A stretch of DNA of 64,000 nucleotides from Rhodococcus sp. 4CII (GCF_014256275.1 NZ_JACCFE010000002.1:4196001-4260000); one strand, 5' to 3'. Positions 34,483 to 43,240 are shown, counted from the first letter of the stretch. A program made the numbers and translations. Notes: generated from the letters alone by a model not told the origin.

Positions 34483-35733
34483 ATGGGTCTTCAATCTTCA
34501 CTTGCCGCATTTCAGCGTTCCCGGAACAGCATTGGCGGCGGGGTCAGTTCGGGGCTGCGTGCGTCCATGCAGCCGCATCCGTTGTTCGTCGCGGAAGCTC
34601 GCGGCGCCCACGTCTGGGACCTCGACGGTGATCGCTATGTCGACTGTGTAATGGCATGGGGTGCAATGGTACTCGGTCACAGCGACGAACGGGTGGTGTC
34701 GGCGGTCCGGGGAGTCCTGGACCGCATGCAGGTGGTCGGCACCGGTCACGTCCTGGAGTATGCGGCGGCGGAAGCGGTGCTGGACGCGGTTCCGCACGGT
34801 GAGCGCCTGCTGTGGAGCAACACCGGCACCGAGGCCGTGCAGGTGTCGCTGCGGCTGGCCCGGGCCGCGACCGGACGTCGACGCATCGTCAAGTTCGCCA
34901 AGAGTTACCACGGCTGGCAGGATTCGGTCTATGCGGGCATGTCGTCGGACGAGTACGGCAGGCCGACGCTGACCGCAACCAAAGGTCAGAGCCCGAGCGT
35001 CCTCGATGACCTGATCGTCTCGGAGTTCAACGACATCGAGATGATCACCGGCATTCTCGAGGACGCGCGCGAGCTCGAGATCGCCGCGGTCCTGCTCGAC
35101 CCGATCATGAGCAACGCCGGGGTGACCGAACCGCTCCCGGAGTTCTTGCAGGCGGTGCGGGCGCTGTGCGATAAGGCCGGCGTGGTGCTCATCTTCGACG
35201 AGGTCATTGCTGGCTTCCGGATCGCGCGCGGTGGCGCCACCGAGCGCTTCGGGGTACGCCCGGATCTATCGGTGCTCGGCAAGGCGATTGCCGGCGGGTT
35301 CACCCAGAGCGCGGTCGTCGGCCGCGCGGACTTGATAGATCAGGTCACCGACGGCGTGGTGCACGCCGGAACGTTCAACGGAAACCCGGTCGCGTTGGCC
35401 GCGGTCGAGGCGACGATGGGTGTGCTCGCGGACCCGGCGGTGTATGCGACGCTGGAGAGCAACGCGGCGCGGTTCCACGACCGGTTCGATACGGTACTGG
35501 CCGACGCCGGAGTCCCGGCCCATCTGAACCGGGTCGGATCGTTGCTGCAATTCGTGCCGGAGGACGCGGCCACCGGGCTCCACGGAACCGGCGGCATCTG
35601 GGGGAAGGTCCTGGGCGGGATGCTCGCCGAAGGCGTGATGTTCATGCCCTCGGGAAAAATCTTCCTGAGTACTGCGCACACCGCGGAAGACATCGACTTC
35701 ATTGCCGAGGCGCTGAGCCGCGTCGTCGTCTGA
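34483..35733 (+). CDS. Class III PLP-dependent aminotransferase (glutamate-1-semialdehyde aminomutase-like)
   Basis: 416 residues from the ATG at 34483, which matches the family N-terminus (AFQRSRNSIGGGVSSGLRAS); a GAGGAG lies a rather long 12 bases upstream, and an ATG at 34381 without a site would add 34 residues spanning the hairpin. Family segments are WDLDGDRYVDCVMAWGAM, the phosphate-binding SNTGTEAVQVSLRLA, the PLP aspartate in LIFDEVIAGFRIA, and Lys267 in LSVLGKAIAGGF. It moves an amino group between an amine and a keto acid or aldehyde. In this cluster it probably deaminates the product released by the hydrolase, or the substrate itself. Confidence 0.88.
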   Translation: MGLQSSLAAFQRSRNSIGGGVSSGLRASMQPHPLFVAEARGAHVWDLDGDRYVDCVMAWGAMVLGHSDERVVSAVRGVLDRMQVVGTGHVLEYAAAEAVLDAVPHGERLLWSNTGTEAVQVSLRLARAATGRRRIVKFAKSYHGWQDSVYAGMSSDEYGRPTLTATKGQSPSVLDDLIVSEFNDIEMITGILEDARELEIAAVLLDPIMSNAGVTEPLPEFLQAVRALCDKAGVVLIFDEVIAGFRIARGGATERFGVRPDLSVLGKAIAGGFTQSAVVGRADLIDQVTDGVVHAGTFNGNPVALAAVEATMGVLADPAVYATLESNAARFHDRFDTVLADAGVPAHLNRVGSLLQFVPEDAATGLHGTGGIWGKVLGGMLAEGVMFMPSGKIFLSTAHTAEDIDFIAEALSRVVV

Positions 35734-35764
35734 GCTGTTGGCGCGCGCCGTCCGCTTGCCTGCT

Positions 35765-35979
35765 TGATCACGTGATCAGAAGGAGCGCCGATTCGGTGCC
35801 CGCTTCGGCATCGACGGCCTGAGTGACGCGTCCGGTCGGATTCGCGAAGGTGCACAGATCGTGGGCTAATAGTGCTGTACCACAGTACTTTCAAGAGAAG
35901 GAACGACCGCCGACGCGGATGTGACGGATCTAACCAAAACCCTTGTCTGAACACTGATCAAACGATAAAATCAAACGAT
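35765..35979. promoter_or_regulatory. TGATCA palindrome and direct repeats before dioxygenase 2
   Basis: In the 281-base gap before the second PhyH gene, TGATCACGTGATCA (35765-35778) is a perfect palindrome. ATCAAACGAT occurs twice (35957-35966 and 35970-35979), preceded by CTGATCAAACG. The CTGATCA start is shared with the other cluster operators, but the rest diverges. The region is unusually AT-rich for this genome, as expected for a promoter. Confidence 0.5.
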
Positions 35980-36014
35980 TATAAATCACCCGTCTACCGG
36001 ATGGAGAACAAGAT

Positions 36015-36878
36015 ATGACTGTCGACCAGCAGGCACTGCAGCGAGTACCCGTGACCACGTCTGCGGAGAAGATTCTCGAGATCGTCCGCCGCGACGGCGG
36101 CGTGATCATCGGAGACTTCCTCACCGAGGACCAGATCAAGCGCTTCAACGCTGACATCGACGATCCGATGGCAAAGCTGCGCCCGGGCTCGACGCATGAC
36201 GGCCTCATCGCCGAGTTCCACGGAAGCAACACCAAGCGCCTGACGAATCTGGTCACGCACAGCGAGACTTTCCGCACGGAGATCATCGAGCACGACCTGG
36301 TTCATGAACTGAGCGATCAGACCTTCGTCGAGGAATCCGGCACGTACTGGATGACCACGGCGCAGGTCATCGAGATCGGCCCAGGTAACAAGGCTCAGAT
36401 GCTGCACCGTGACCTGGGCAACTGGGCGCCCTTCATCGCCATGGGCCCGTCCGGCCCCGAAGCGTGCATCAACTTTCTGATCGCGCTGACCGACTTCACC
36501 GAAGAGAATGGTGCGACTCGTGTCATCCCGGGCAGCAATCATTGGGACGACTTCGAGGACAACGGGACTCCGGAAGGGACGATCCCGGCGATCATGAAGG
36601 CCGGCGACGCGCTGTTCATCAGTGGTAAGACTGTCCACGGTGGCGGGGCCAATCTCACTGACAACAAGTACCGTCGGGCTGTTGCGTTCACGTTCAACGC
36701 CGGCTTCCTGACCCCCGAAGAGGCCTACCCGTTCATCGTCGATCTGGAGATAGCCAAGTCGCTGTCGCCGCGTGCGCAACGGCTGGTCGGATTCCGCTCG
36801 CAGTACCCGCTGACATCGCCTGGCCTGTGGCAGGTCGATTACAACGAATTGGCCGGAGTCCTCGGGCTCGACAGCTGA
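36015..36878 (+). CDS. PhyH-family Fe(II)/2-oxoglutarate dioxygenase 2
   Basis: 287 residues, the same length as dioxygenase 1 and clearly its paralogue (shared RRDGGVIIGDF, ALTDFTEENGATRVIPGSNHW). The iron triad is His131-x-Asp133 (MLHRDLG) and His208 (KTVHGGGANL). It has its own promoter region and is followed 59 bases later by the aldehyde dehydrogenase. A hydroxylase followed by an aldehyde dehydrogenase, with an alcohol dehydrogenase in the cluster, gives a complete CH3 to COOH oxidation series. Whether it acts on a free or gamma-glutamylated amine is unknown. Confidence 0.87.
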   Translation: MTVDQQALQRVPVTTSAEKILEIVRRDGGVIIGDFLTEDQIKRFNADIDDPMAKLRPGSTHDGLIAEFHGSNTKRLTNLVTHSETFRTEIIEHDLVHELSDQTFVEESGTYWMTTAQVIEIGPGNKAQMLHRDLGNWAPFIAMGPSGPEACINFLIALTDFTEENGATRVIPGSNHWDDFEDNGTPEGTIPAIMKAGDALFISGKTVHGGGANLTDNKYRRAVAFTFNAGFLTPEEAYPFIVDLEIAKSLSPRAQRLVGFRSQYPLTSPGLWQVDYNELAGVLGLDS

Positions 36879-36937
36879 ATCGGTCGTTCGAGAATTCAGA
36901 GCAGCGGCACCGAGCCGCGCGAAAGGCGGAAGTAACC

Positions 36938-38443
36938 GTGGCAGTCGAAACTGAGACCCCGGGACGGGCCACACCCAACGAGTGGCTGGACGTCGAAATG
37001 CCGGCCGAGTTGCCGACCGCGATGTGGATCGACGGCGAGTGGGCGCAGGCAAGCGGCGGCAATACCGCAACGCATACCAGTCCCCGCCGCGGCGAGACAA
37101 CGCAGGTGGCGAGTGCTGCCGAAGTGGATGTCGAGCGCGCGATACAGGGCGCCAAGAACGCCTTTCGCAGCCGGGTGTGGGCAGGCTTGGAGCCGCGTGA
37201 GCGTGGTGAGGCGCTGATCCGGTGGGCCGACCTGCTCGACCAGCATCGTGATGAACTGGCATTCCTTGTCGCGTATGAAATGGGTAAACCCGTCACAATC
37301 GCGTGGAACGTCGAAATGCGTACCGCGATCAACACTGTGCGCTGGTACGGCGAGCTGGCCGACAAACTGATGGACGAGTCGCCGCGCGGGCGCAACGGCG
37401 CGGTCGCCCTGGTGACCCGTGAACCGGTCGGCGTCGTCGGCATCATCACGCCGTGGAACTTCCCGATGACACTGGCCATGTTCAAGATTCCGGCTGCCCT
37501 GGTCGCCGGCAACAGCGTCGTCGCCAAACCGGCCAGTCAGACGCCGTTCTCGTTGCTGCGGGCCGCGGAGCTTGCCTACGAGGCGGGCATTCCGTCGGGC
37601 GTGCTGCAGGTGATCACCGGCAGCGGCGCCAAGGTCGGCGAGCAGCTGGGCAAGCACGACGACATCGCGACCCTGGCCTTCACCGGATCTACCGACGTCG
37701 GAAAGCAGCTGCTGTCCTACGCGGGTGCGTCCAACGCCAAGCCGGTGTGGCTCGAGCTGGGCGGCAAGTCGCCGAACATCGTGTTCCCCGACGCGCCCGA
37801 CCTGGACCGGGCAGCATCAATGGCTGCCTGGGCGGTGTCCTTCAACAGCGGTCAAATGTGCACTGCAGGGTCGCGATTGGTGGTCCACGAAGACATACGC
37901 GACGAAGTGGTGGCGAAGGTCGTCGACAACCTGAACGCGGCGGTGATCGGTGATCCTCTGGATCCGGCGACCACTCTCGGTCCGCTCGCCTTTGCCGCGC
38001 ATCGCGACGACGTCCTGGCCGAGATCCGCAAGGGGATCGACTCGGGTGCCAAACTGGTTCTGGGCTCCGATACCAGGCGTGATGACGGCCTGTACGTCGA
38101 CCCTGCTGTCTTCGTCGACGTCGATCCGGACAGCAGGCTCGCTCAGCACGAGATCTTCGGTCCGGTGCTGGCGGTGCACTCCTTCCGTACCGAGGAGGAG
38201 GCGCTCGCGATCGCGAACAATACGGTTTTCGGATTGGGTTCGTCGGTGTGGACCGCGGATCTGAGCCGGGCTCACCGGATGGCGCGCGGGATCGACGCCG
38301 GTATGGTCTGGATCAACTGCTACGAAGAGGGCGACTCCTCGGTCCCGTTCGGCGGACGCAAGCTGTCCGGGCACGGTGCGGACAGGAGCAATCACGGTCT
38401 GGATAAATACACGCACCTCAAGACGACCTGGATCGAGCTGTAA
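36938..38443 (+). CDS. Aldehyde dehydrogenase, PuuC-like
   Basis: 501 residues from a GTG at 36938 (GGCGGAAG upstream); the frame is open further upstream through the end of the dioxygenase gene. Motifs are GIITPWNFPMTLAMFKIPAA, FTGSTDVGKQLL, LELGGKSPNIV and Cys308 in SGQMCTAGSR. The C-terminus has VPFGGRKLSGHGADR. The sequence is close to gamma-glutamyl-gamma-aminobutyraldehyde and succinate-semialdehyde dehydrogenases, which fits oxidation of a gamma-glutamyl-amino aldehyde between the alcohol dehydrogenase and hydrolase steps. It probably forms a two-gene unit with dioxygenase 2. Confidence 0.9.
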   Translation: MAVETETPGRATPNEWLDVEMPAELPTAMWIDGEWAQASGGNTATHTSPRRGETTQVASAAEVDVERAIQGAKNAFRSRVWAGLEPRERGEALIRWADLLDQHRDELAFLVAYEMGKPVTIAWNVEMRTAINTVRWYGELADKLMDESPRGRNGAVALVTREPVGVVGIITPWNFPMTLAMFKIPAALVAGNSVVAKPASQTPFSLLRAAELAYEAGIPSGVLQVITGSGAKVGEQLGKHDDIATLAFTGSTDVGKQLLSYAGASNAKPVWLELGGKSPNIVFPDAPDLDRAASMAAWAVSFNSGQMCTAGSRLVVHEDIRDEVVAKVVDNLNAAVIGDPLDPATTLGPLAFAAHRDDVLAEIRKGIDSGAKLVLGSDTRRDDGLYVDPAVFVDVDPDSRLAQHEIFGPVLAVHSFRTEEEALAIANNTVFGLGSSVWTADLSRAHRMARGIDAGMVWINCYEEGDSSVPFGGRKLSGHGADRSNHGLDKYTHLKTTWIEL

Positions 38444-38644
38444 TCGCTGGGTGCGCGACAGATCGTTTCTGATGTTCGGGGGCCACTGACGCCTATCCGC
38501 TGCGCGAACACGTTGTCTGCCAGGGCAATGCGATCGTCAGTCGACATACGTCCCGGGAACCGGAACACCCGGGTAGGCCTCGGTGACGCCGAACTCATTC
38601 TGAAACGGTCAGTGAGTAACGGTATTTCAATGAAGGCCATCGCT

Positions 38645-38676
38645 CCCCGGATCGCGCGGGCAAATGCGATCCGGGG
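38645..38676. terminator. 11-bp perfect hairpin between the aldehyde dehydrogenase and imine-reductase-like genes
   Basis: CCCCGGATCGC (38645-38655) pairs with 38666-38676 around a 10-base loop. It lies 202 bases after the aldehyde dehydrogenase stop and 30 before the next ATG. The gap also holds, on the minus strand at about 38545-38605, a short coding-like tail (NEFGVTEAYPGVPVPG then stop) that looks like the end of a lost gene. Confidence 0.55.
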
Positions 38677-38705
38677 ACCGGTGTCAACGAGAGAAATGGA
38701 TTGTC

Positions 38706-39587
38706 ATGTCCGATGTATCGGTTCTCGGTCTCGGTCTCATGGGGAGCTCAATCGCCCACACACTGATCGACAAGGGCTACTCGGTTACCGTGTGGAACCG
38801 AACCACGGAGAAGGCCGCCCCCCTGACGGCGGCAGGCGGCAAAGCGGCCTTCACCGCTGTCGAGGCCGTCGAGTCGAGCCCCATCACTATCTCCGTCCTC
38901 GTCGATTCCTCCGCTCTCGTCGAGTGTCTCGGTGACGACATCGATTTGACCGGTCGCACCATAGTGAATCTGGCGACAGGGACCCCGGCGGATGCACGTG
39001 AGCTCGAGCAGTGGGTCACCAAGCGGAACGGGCTGATGCTGTCAGGTACGATCTCGGCTTATCCAAAGGACATCGGCACTCCTGTGGGCGGGGTGAACTA
39101 CGCAGGGCCCATTGAGCTTTGGAACCGGAATGCGGAGATGCTTCTCGCGCTCGGCGGCTTGAGCGGGCACGTCGGCGAGGTTATTACCGACGCGAGCACC
39201 CTCGACCTTTCGATGCTGATCTTCTACATGTCGAGCATCGCCGCGTTCCAGGAGGCGGTGGTCTTCGCGGAAGCGTTCGGTGTGAGTCCGGACCGGCTCG
39301 TCGAGTTCGTCAGGCCGGGACTGCCGGTCCTCGAACGTGAAGTCGACGAGACGGTGCGACGAGTCGAAAGTGGCGACTACACAACCGACGAGGCGACGAT
39401 CGGAACCTTCCATCACTGCATGGACCTCGTCTGGAAGGCGTCCGCCACGATCGCGGCCCGTCCGATTATCTCCTCCGCCGCCCGTGAACTCTTCGCCCTC
39501 GGAGTATCGGAGGGCCGGGCGAACGAGATCCCGTCAGGTGCCGTCCCCCTATTGCGGCAGATCCGAGACCGCAGCCAACATAGCTGA
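38706..39587 (+). CDS. Imine-reductase-like NAD(P)-binding dehydrogenase
   Basis: 293 residues. The N-terminal Rossmann motif VSVLGLGLMGSSIAHTL is followed by VWNRTTEKAAPLTAAGG (an NADPH-type loop) and the long C-terminal helix region of the 6-phosphogluconate dehydrogenase/imine reductase superfamily (DLSMLIFYMSSIAAFQEA). It is the intact paralogue of the frameshifted gene at 27591-28465. Imine reductases reduce cyclic or acyclic imines with NADPH; in catabolism the reverse, or removal of a reactive imine, is possible. The ribosome binding site is weak (GAGAGAAATGG). Confidence 0.85.
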   Translation: MSDVSVLGLGLMGSSIAHTLIDKGYSVTVWNRTTEKAAPLTAAGGKAAFTAVEAVESSPITISVLVDSSALVECLGDDIDLTGRTIVNLATGTPADARELEQWVTKRNGLMLSGTISAYPKDIGTPVGGVNYAGPIELWNRNAEMLLALGGLSGHVGEVITDASTLDLSMLIFYMSSIAAFQEAVVFAEAFGVSPDRLVEFVRPGLPVLEREVDETVRRVESGDYTTDEATIGTFHHCMDLVWKASATIAARPIISSAARELFALGVSEGRANEIPSGAVPLLRQIRDRSQHS

Positions 39588-39590
39588 TCC

Positions 39591-40142
39591 GTGAACACGA
39601 TTCCCGAACTCGAACCGGTTGATCGGGTGGTCGGGCTCGATGCCGGGATCAGGAGCCTGTACACGCTGTCGACGGGGGAGAAGATCACCAACCCGCGTCA
39701 TGAGGGCAGGGACCGTGCGCGGTTGGCGAAGGCGCAGCGGGTGCTGGCCAGGAAGGCGAAAGGGTCCCGTAACCGGGCCAAGGCCCGACTGAGGGTCGCG
39801 AAGATTCATGGCCGGATCGCCGATCGGCGGCGCGATCATCTGCACACACTCTCCACTCGGCTGGTGCGCGAAAATCAAGTGATCGCCATCGAGGATCTGA
39901 GTGTGCGGAACATGGTCAGGAATCGGTCGTTGTCGCGGGCGATCTCGGATGCGGGTTGGTCCGAGTTCCGGTCGATGCTCGAGTACAAGGCCGACTGGTA
40001 TGGGCAGCGGTCGGTTTCGTCCTGAGTCTTCGTTGTGTCCTGCCGGGAAGCAGTTCGTTCGTCGGGGATCTCGATCTGCACCGGAAACGATCGATGATCG
40101 TCCGGCGCACCGACACCGACATCGACATCGAACGAGCATCTC
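39591..40142 (+). pseudogene. Truncated TnpB (IS200/IS605-IS607 accessory nuclease)
   Basis: About 145 codons of a TnpB protein. The RuvC-like first aspartate is in VVGLDAGIRSLYTLSTGEKI and the glutamate in IAIEDLSVRNMV. The N-terminal third is absent, since the fragment starts 3 bases after the previous gene, and the zinc-ribbon and last RuvC aspartate are lost: the frame ends after DWYGQRSVSS at 40025 and the IS630 element begins at 40143. It is a dead fragment. No TnpA or element ends could be recognised around it. Confidence 0.75.
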
Positions 40143-41268
40143 TAGTGTCCCGCGTCAGAAATTCGTGAGATATATTTGGCGAGGGAATCGAGGATCTCCT
40201 CGGCGGTCTTGTGCCAGACGAACGGCTTCGGGTCGTCGTTCCAGGTCTTGATCCAGTTGCGAACGTCTTTCTCCAGTGCTGCAACGCTTTTGTGTACACC
40301 ACGGCGGAGCAGCTGATCGGTCAGGAATGCGAACCATCGCTCGACCTGATTGATCCACGAGGACCCGGTCGGGGTGAAGTGGACGTGAAAACGTGGGTGC
40401 TTGGCCAACCAGTCGCCCACTGCCGGCGTCTTGTGGGTGGCCAGGTTGTCGCAGACGAGATGCACGTCCAACTCGTCGGGGACGGCCTTGTCGATCGCGG
40501 TGAGGAACTTCTTGAACTCCACGGCCCGGTGACGTCGATGAAGCTCGGAGATCACCGTGCCGTCGGCGATGTTGAACGCCGCGACTCCCCCAAGGACTAC
40601 GTCCAGGGAGGTACCCCCAGGCTGGTGACGCCGCTGCGGGCGTAGTCATGACTGCGCCGTTCCGGCATGCCCGGCATCATCGGCAGCACCGGCTGGGAAC
40701 GGTTCAAGGCCTGCATCTGACTCTTCTCGTCCACACAGAGGATAACGGCATGCTCGGGCGGATTATGGTAAAGGCCAACAACATCGACGACCTTGTCCAC
40801 GAACTGCGGATCCGTGGAAAGCTTGAACCCGTCGGTCAGATGCGGTTTGAGTTCGAACTTGCGCCAGATCCGGCCGATCGTCGACGGTGACAGGCCGGTG
40901 CGCTTGGCCATCGAGGTACGCGACCAGTGCGTCGCATCGGCCGGGGCGGTTTCCAGCGTCGCGGTGACCACGTCTTCGACCCGGTCCAGCAAGATCGAGG
41001 GCGGACGACCCGGTCGAGGTTCGTCGACCAAGCCGTCGAGGCGTCGGTCGACGAAGCGCCCGCGCCATTTGTTGACCGTGTTAGCGGATATCCCCAGGTC
41101 TGCCGCGACTTGCTTGTTGGTCATCCCCGGCTCCGCGCAGGCCAACACGATCCGCGACCTCAGTGCCAACGATTGTGGGGTTTTCGCTCGCCGCGACCAT
41201 CGAACGAGTTGTTCGCGTTCGTTATCGGTCAACATCAACTCCGCCTTCGGGCGTCCGGTTCGAGGCAT
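40142..41268 (-). pseudogene. IS630-family transposase, broken by a small palindromic insertion
   Basis: The first part (MPRTGRPKAELMLTDNERE, helix-turn-helix TNKQVAADLGISANTVNKW, first catalytic Asp in VDEKSQMQALNRSQP) runs from 41268 to about 40618. It then enters a roughly 32-base extra segment that shifts the frame and gives a stop at 40597. The rest continues in another frame: ISELHRRHRAVEFKKFL, second Asp in LVCDNLATHKTPAV, and the terminal Glu in GSSWINQVERWFAF, ending at a TAG overlapping the left end. Without the insert the protein would be about 365 residues and intact. Confidence 0.85.
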
Positions 41269-41315
41269 GCCTCAGGATATCAAGTTAAAGCACGAATTTA
41301 TGGCGTACGACACTA
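40143..41315. mobile_element. IS630-family insertion element with terminal inverted repeats and TA duplication
   Basis: The ends TAGTGTC at 40143 and GACACTA at 41315 open imperfect inverted repeats of about 26 bp; both contain AAATTCGTG (plus strand 40158 region, minus strand 41299 region) and differ at about six inner positions. TA at each end fits the TA target duplication of IS630/Tc1-type elements. It carries one transposase gene on the minus strand, now interrupted. Confidence 0.85.
40583..40617. repeat. Small palindromic repeat unit inserted in the transposase gene
   Basis: The extra segment contains CTCCCCCAAGGAC and GTCCAGGGAGGTACCCCC, an imperfect hairpin with GTACC near one end. 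Short GC-rich palindromes of the form GGGGGTACCTCCC...GGGGGAG are known to me as dispersed units in actinobacterial (notably Streptomyces) intergenic regions. Here one has apparently landed inside a gene. The net length difference from an intact reading frame is about 32 bases. Confidence 0.6.
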
Positions 41316-41339
41316 GGCGGTCCGGATCGTCGACGATCC

Positions 41340-41525
41340 GCTCCGTGCTGGCGAAGGTCGTGTACCGATCTTCGTGTCGGACCTGTTCGGTGTCACCGGC
41401 ACGGACAGTTGCTGGGGGCAGTCCCGGATGACAGCGCCTCCACGCAACACGCGGGAAGGCGATCAATGAGTGGCTGTCCCGCCACCCGCGGTTTCACCTG
41501 TATTTTACCCGCCTCGGCTATGTGG
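41340..41525 (+). pseudogene. Transposase remnants
   Basis: Between the IS630 right end and the duplicated esterase segment, one frame reads VPIFVSDLFGVTGT (about 41366), reminiscent of IS110-type transposases. Another at about 41459 reads AINEWLSRHPRFHLYFT, matching the WLAKHPRFHVHFTPTGSSW region of the IS630 transposase nearby. These are short, out of frame and non-functional. A perfect 18-bp palindrome (CGGATCGTC mirrored) lies at 41323-41340. Confidence 0.55.
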
Positions 41526-41529
41526 GCCG

Positions 41530-42025
41530 TGACCGGCGGTCGCCCATTGGAGCCACGCCTCCGCAGCGACTCACTCAACGGGTGTGGATTCCGTTGTTGT
41601 GCGGTCGGGCTGGTAGATACGGACCGGCACCGAGACGTTCCCGCCCTCAGTGACCCCGGAGATGGTGCGGTCCTCGACCGAGGCCACCCGTGTCGTGCGG
41701 GGCGGGGGGAGTTGGCGCAGCGAACTTTCGAACACCGTCGAGCCCCAAGCGTATGAAGGGGTCCCGGCAGCAGTTCATCGAGCTGCTTGGCCACTGCCAG
41801 CGCATCCGCGTCCAGGACGTCCTGCCATTGCGAGTAGGTCATATGCAATCACTCTCCGATCGCGACGATGATGTGGTGAGAAGCCGGCCGCTACGGGCGG
41901 CCGATGCGTTCGTAGGTCTGCGGCCGCACCCAAGGCAGGCAGTTCTCGTCCGATGAACTGAGCGCACGGATCTTCCGATCATGTCAGATGATCGGAAGGG
42001 CGTCCACTGCGAGATGGGCGGTCCG
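41530..42025. repeat. Partly deleted duplicate (copy A) of the esterase locus
   Basis: 41530-41598 matches 44349-44415 and 41602-42025 matches 45506-45930, both with scattered differences, so copy A equals the region 44349-45930 with about 1.1 kb deleted. The join lies at GTT shared by both source positions. On the minus strand, copy A holds an esterase start (ATG at 41842, TYSQWQDVLDADALAVAKQL) that goes out of frame after about 35 codons; it is a dead fragment. The remaining stretch to 42354 has no gene, only a minus-strand tail (NNNAFRTFLVTPS, stop at about 42215). Confidence 0.8.
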
Positions 42026-42354
42026 GCTGCGTGGAGGCGGCAAAACGGAGACCTCCTCTTGCAGTCCCAGGCATCGTCCAGGTCATCCAGCTCGCGATAC
42101 GTTCGACGACGTCTGCACGGTGTGCCTCCCGGTGGCGTATCCCAGGAGATCGCTCGCTCTTTCCGCTGTGCATTGACACACGCATTCGGCGGGCGCGCGG
42201 ACAGGGCAGGCGAGCTAGCTGGGGGTGACGAGGAAGGTGCGGAAGGCGTTGTTGTTGGAGGCGGGTCCGGTTTGCCGCGGGAGGTCAACCGTCGTTCCTC
42301 GTCCCGAGTCCGTCGACCGCGGACCCTCTCGCTGAGAACGGCGGTCGAAAATTA

Positions 42355-42370
42355 TGTGATGCGCATCACA
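42355..42370. promoter_or_regulatory. CRP/GlxR-type binding site before the porin genes
   Basis: TGTGATGCGCATCACA is a perfect 16-bp palindrome and fits the CRP-family consensus TGTGA-N6-TCACA. It lies 116 bases before the first porin ATG. Rhodococcal and corynebacterial GlxR/Cmr-type regulators use this sequence, so cAMP-linked control of porin expression is likely. Confidence 0.8.
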
Positions 42371-42485
42371 GTTACGAAACTGATCTCAGTCTCAGGTTAA
42401 GCTTCCCCAACATCTCGCGGGTGTGGCTACTTCCACCCAAACATTCTGCGACTGAATATCTTTGAGAAAGTTCTGAGGGAAGCAA

Positions 42486-43169
42486 ATGATGAAGAACTCT
42501 GCATCGGGACTGCGCCGGGGCGTCCGTATTGCAGGCCTGGGTGCTGCTGCGGCTGCCCTACTCGGTGTGATGTCTACTGGTGCGGCGAGCGCGGATACTT
42601 TCATCCCGCTGCCTGATGGTTCGAAGACCGGCCCGAATGTGACGTTGACGCGGACGGCGGAGAGTGCTCTGTCGTCGCCGTCGTTGGCTGCCAATGGCGT
42701 CGGTCGTGTGGCGTGGGTGTCGGGCACCGTCGTTGCCGATGTCAAGGGCATCAAGGACGTCACCGACGTTCCGGACGCGAACAACACGACGAACAATGCG
42801 GGTACCTACAACGGTACGAATGCGTCGACCACGCATGGTGTTTCGCGGGTGTCGACCGGGTACATCGTGGGTTGCCAGGTGGACATCACGGGTCTGTCGG
42901 CGAACCCGTCGTTCAGTCTGGGTTTGGATTCGTTGTCGGCGAGTGCGGGTCTGACGGTTCCGTTGGCTTCGGGTGAGGTCAAGTACGTGCCGCTCGGTGG
43001 TAAGGACATCAAGAAGGACGGCGTCTACGCGCTGCAGTACCAGGATTCGGAGCTGCAGGTGCAGAAGTGCGGCGGTTTCGCGCAGGCTCGTTCGTACTCG
43101 GTCGTGGAGATCGTGGGCAACGACTACTCGAAGACCGTTCTGTACGGTGCGCCGTTCAGCATCGGCTGA
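42486..43169 (+). CDS. MspA-family outer-membrane porin 1
   Basis: 227 residues with GAGGGA upstream; ATG 42489 is an equally possible start. A signal peptide (RRGVRIAGLGAAAAALLGV) should be cleaved after ASA at residue 36. The mature protein has the MspA pattern: ADTFIPLPDGSKTGPNVTLTRT at the N-terminus, VGCQVDITGLSANPSFSLGL in the middle, and GGFAQARSYSVVEIVGN then YGAPFSIG at the end. MspA proteins form octameric pores across the mycolate membrane for small hydrophilic solutes. A single repeat unit and normal length suggest it is functional. It is followed 71 bases later by a second porin. Confidence 0.93.
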   Translation: MMKNSASGLRRGVRIAGLGAAAAALLGVMSTGAASADTFIPLPDGSKTGPNVTLTRTAESALSSPSLAANGVGRVAWVSGTVVADVKGIKDVTDVPDANNTTNNAGTYNGTNASTTHGVSRVSTGYIVGCQVDITGLSANPSFSLGLDSLSASAGLTVPLASGEVKYVPLGGKDIKKDGVYALQYQDSELQVQKCGGFAQARSYSVVEIVGNDYSKTVLYGAPFSIG

Positions 43170-43240
43170 TTTCGGCTCTTTCGCAGTCCTTCCCACCCAC
43201 TTTCTCGCGTGCGCGAGTTATCTACCCTTAGAGGGGAACA

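Noticed and set aside
36938..38443. Strict Puu (putrescine) pathway assignment for the amine cluster
   Set aside because: There is no PuuB-type oxidase, and a Zn alcohol dehydrogenase, PhyH dioxygenases and FMO are present instead, so putrescine is not a good fit.
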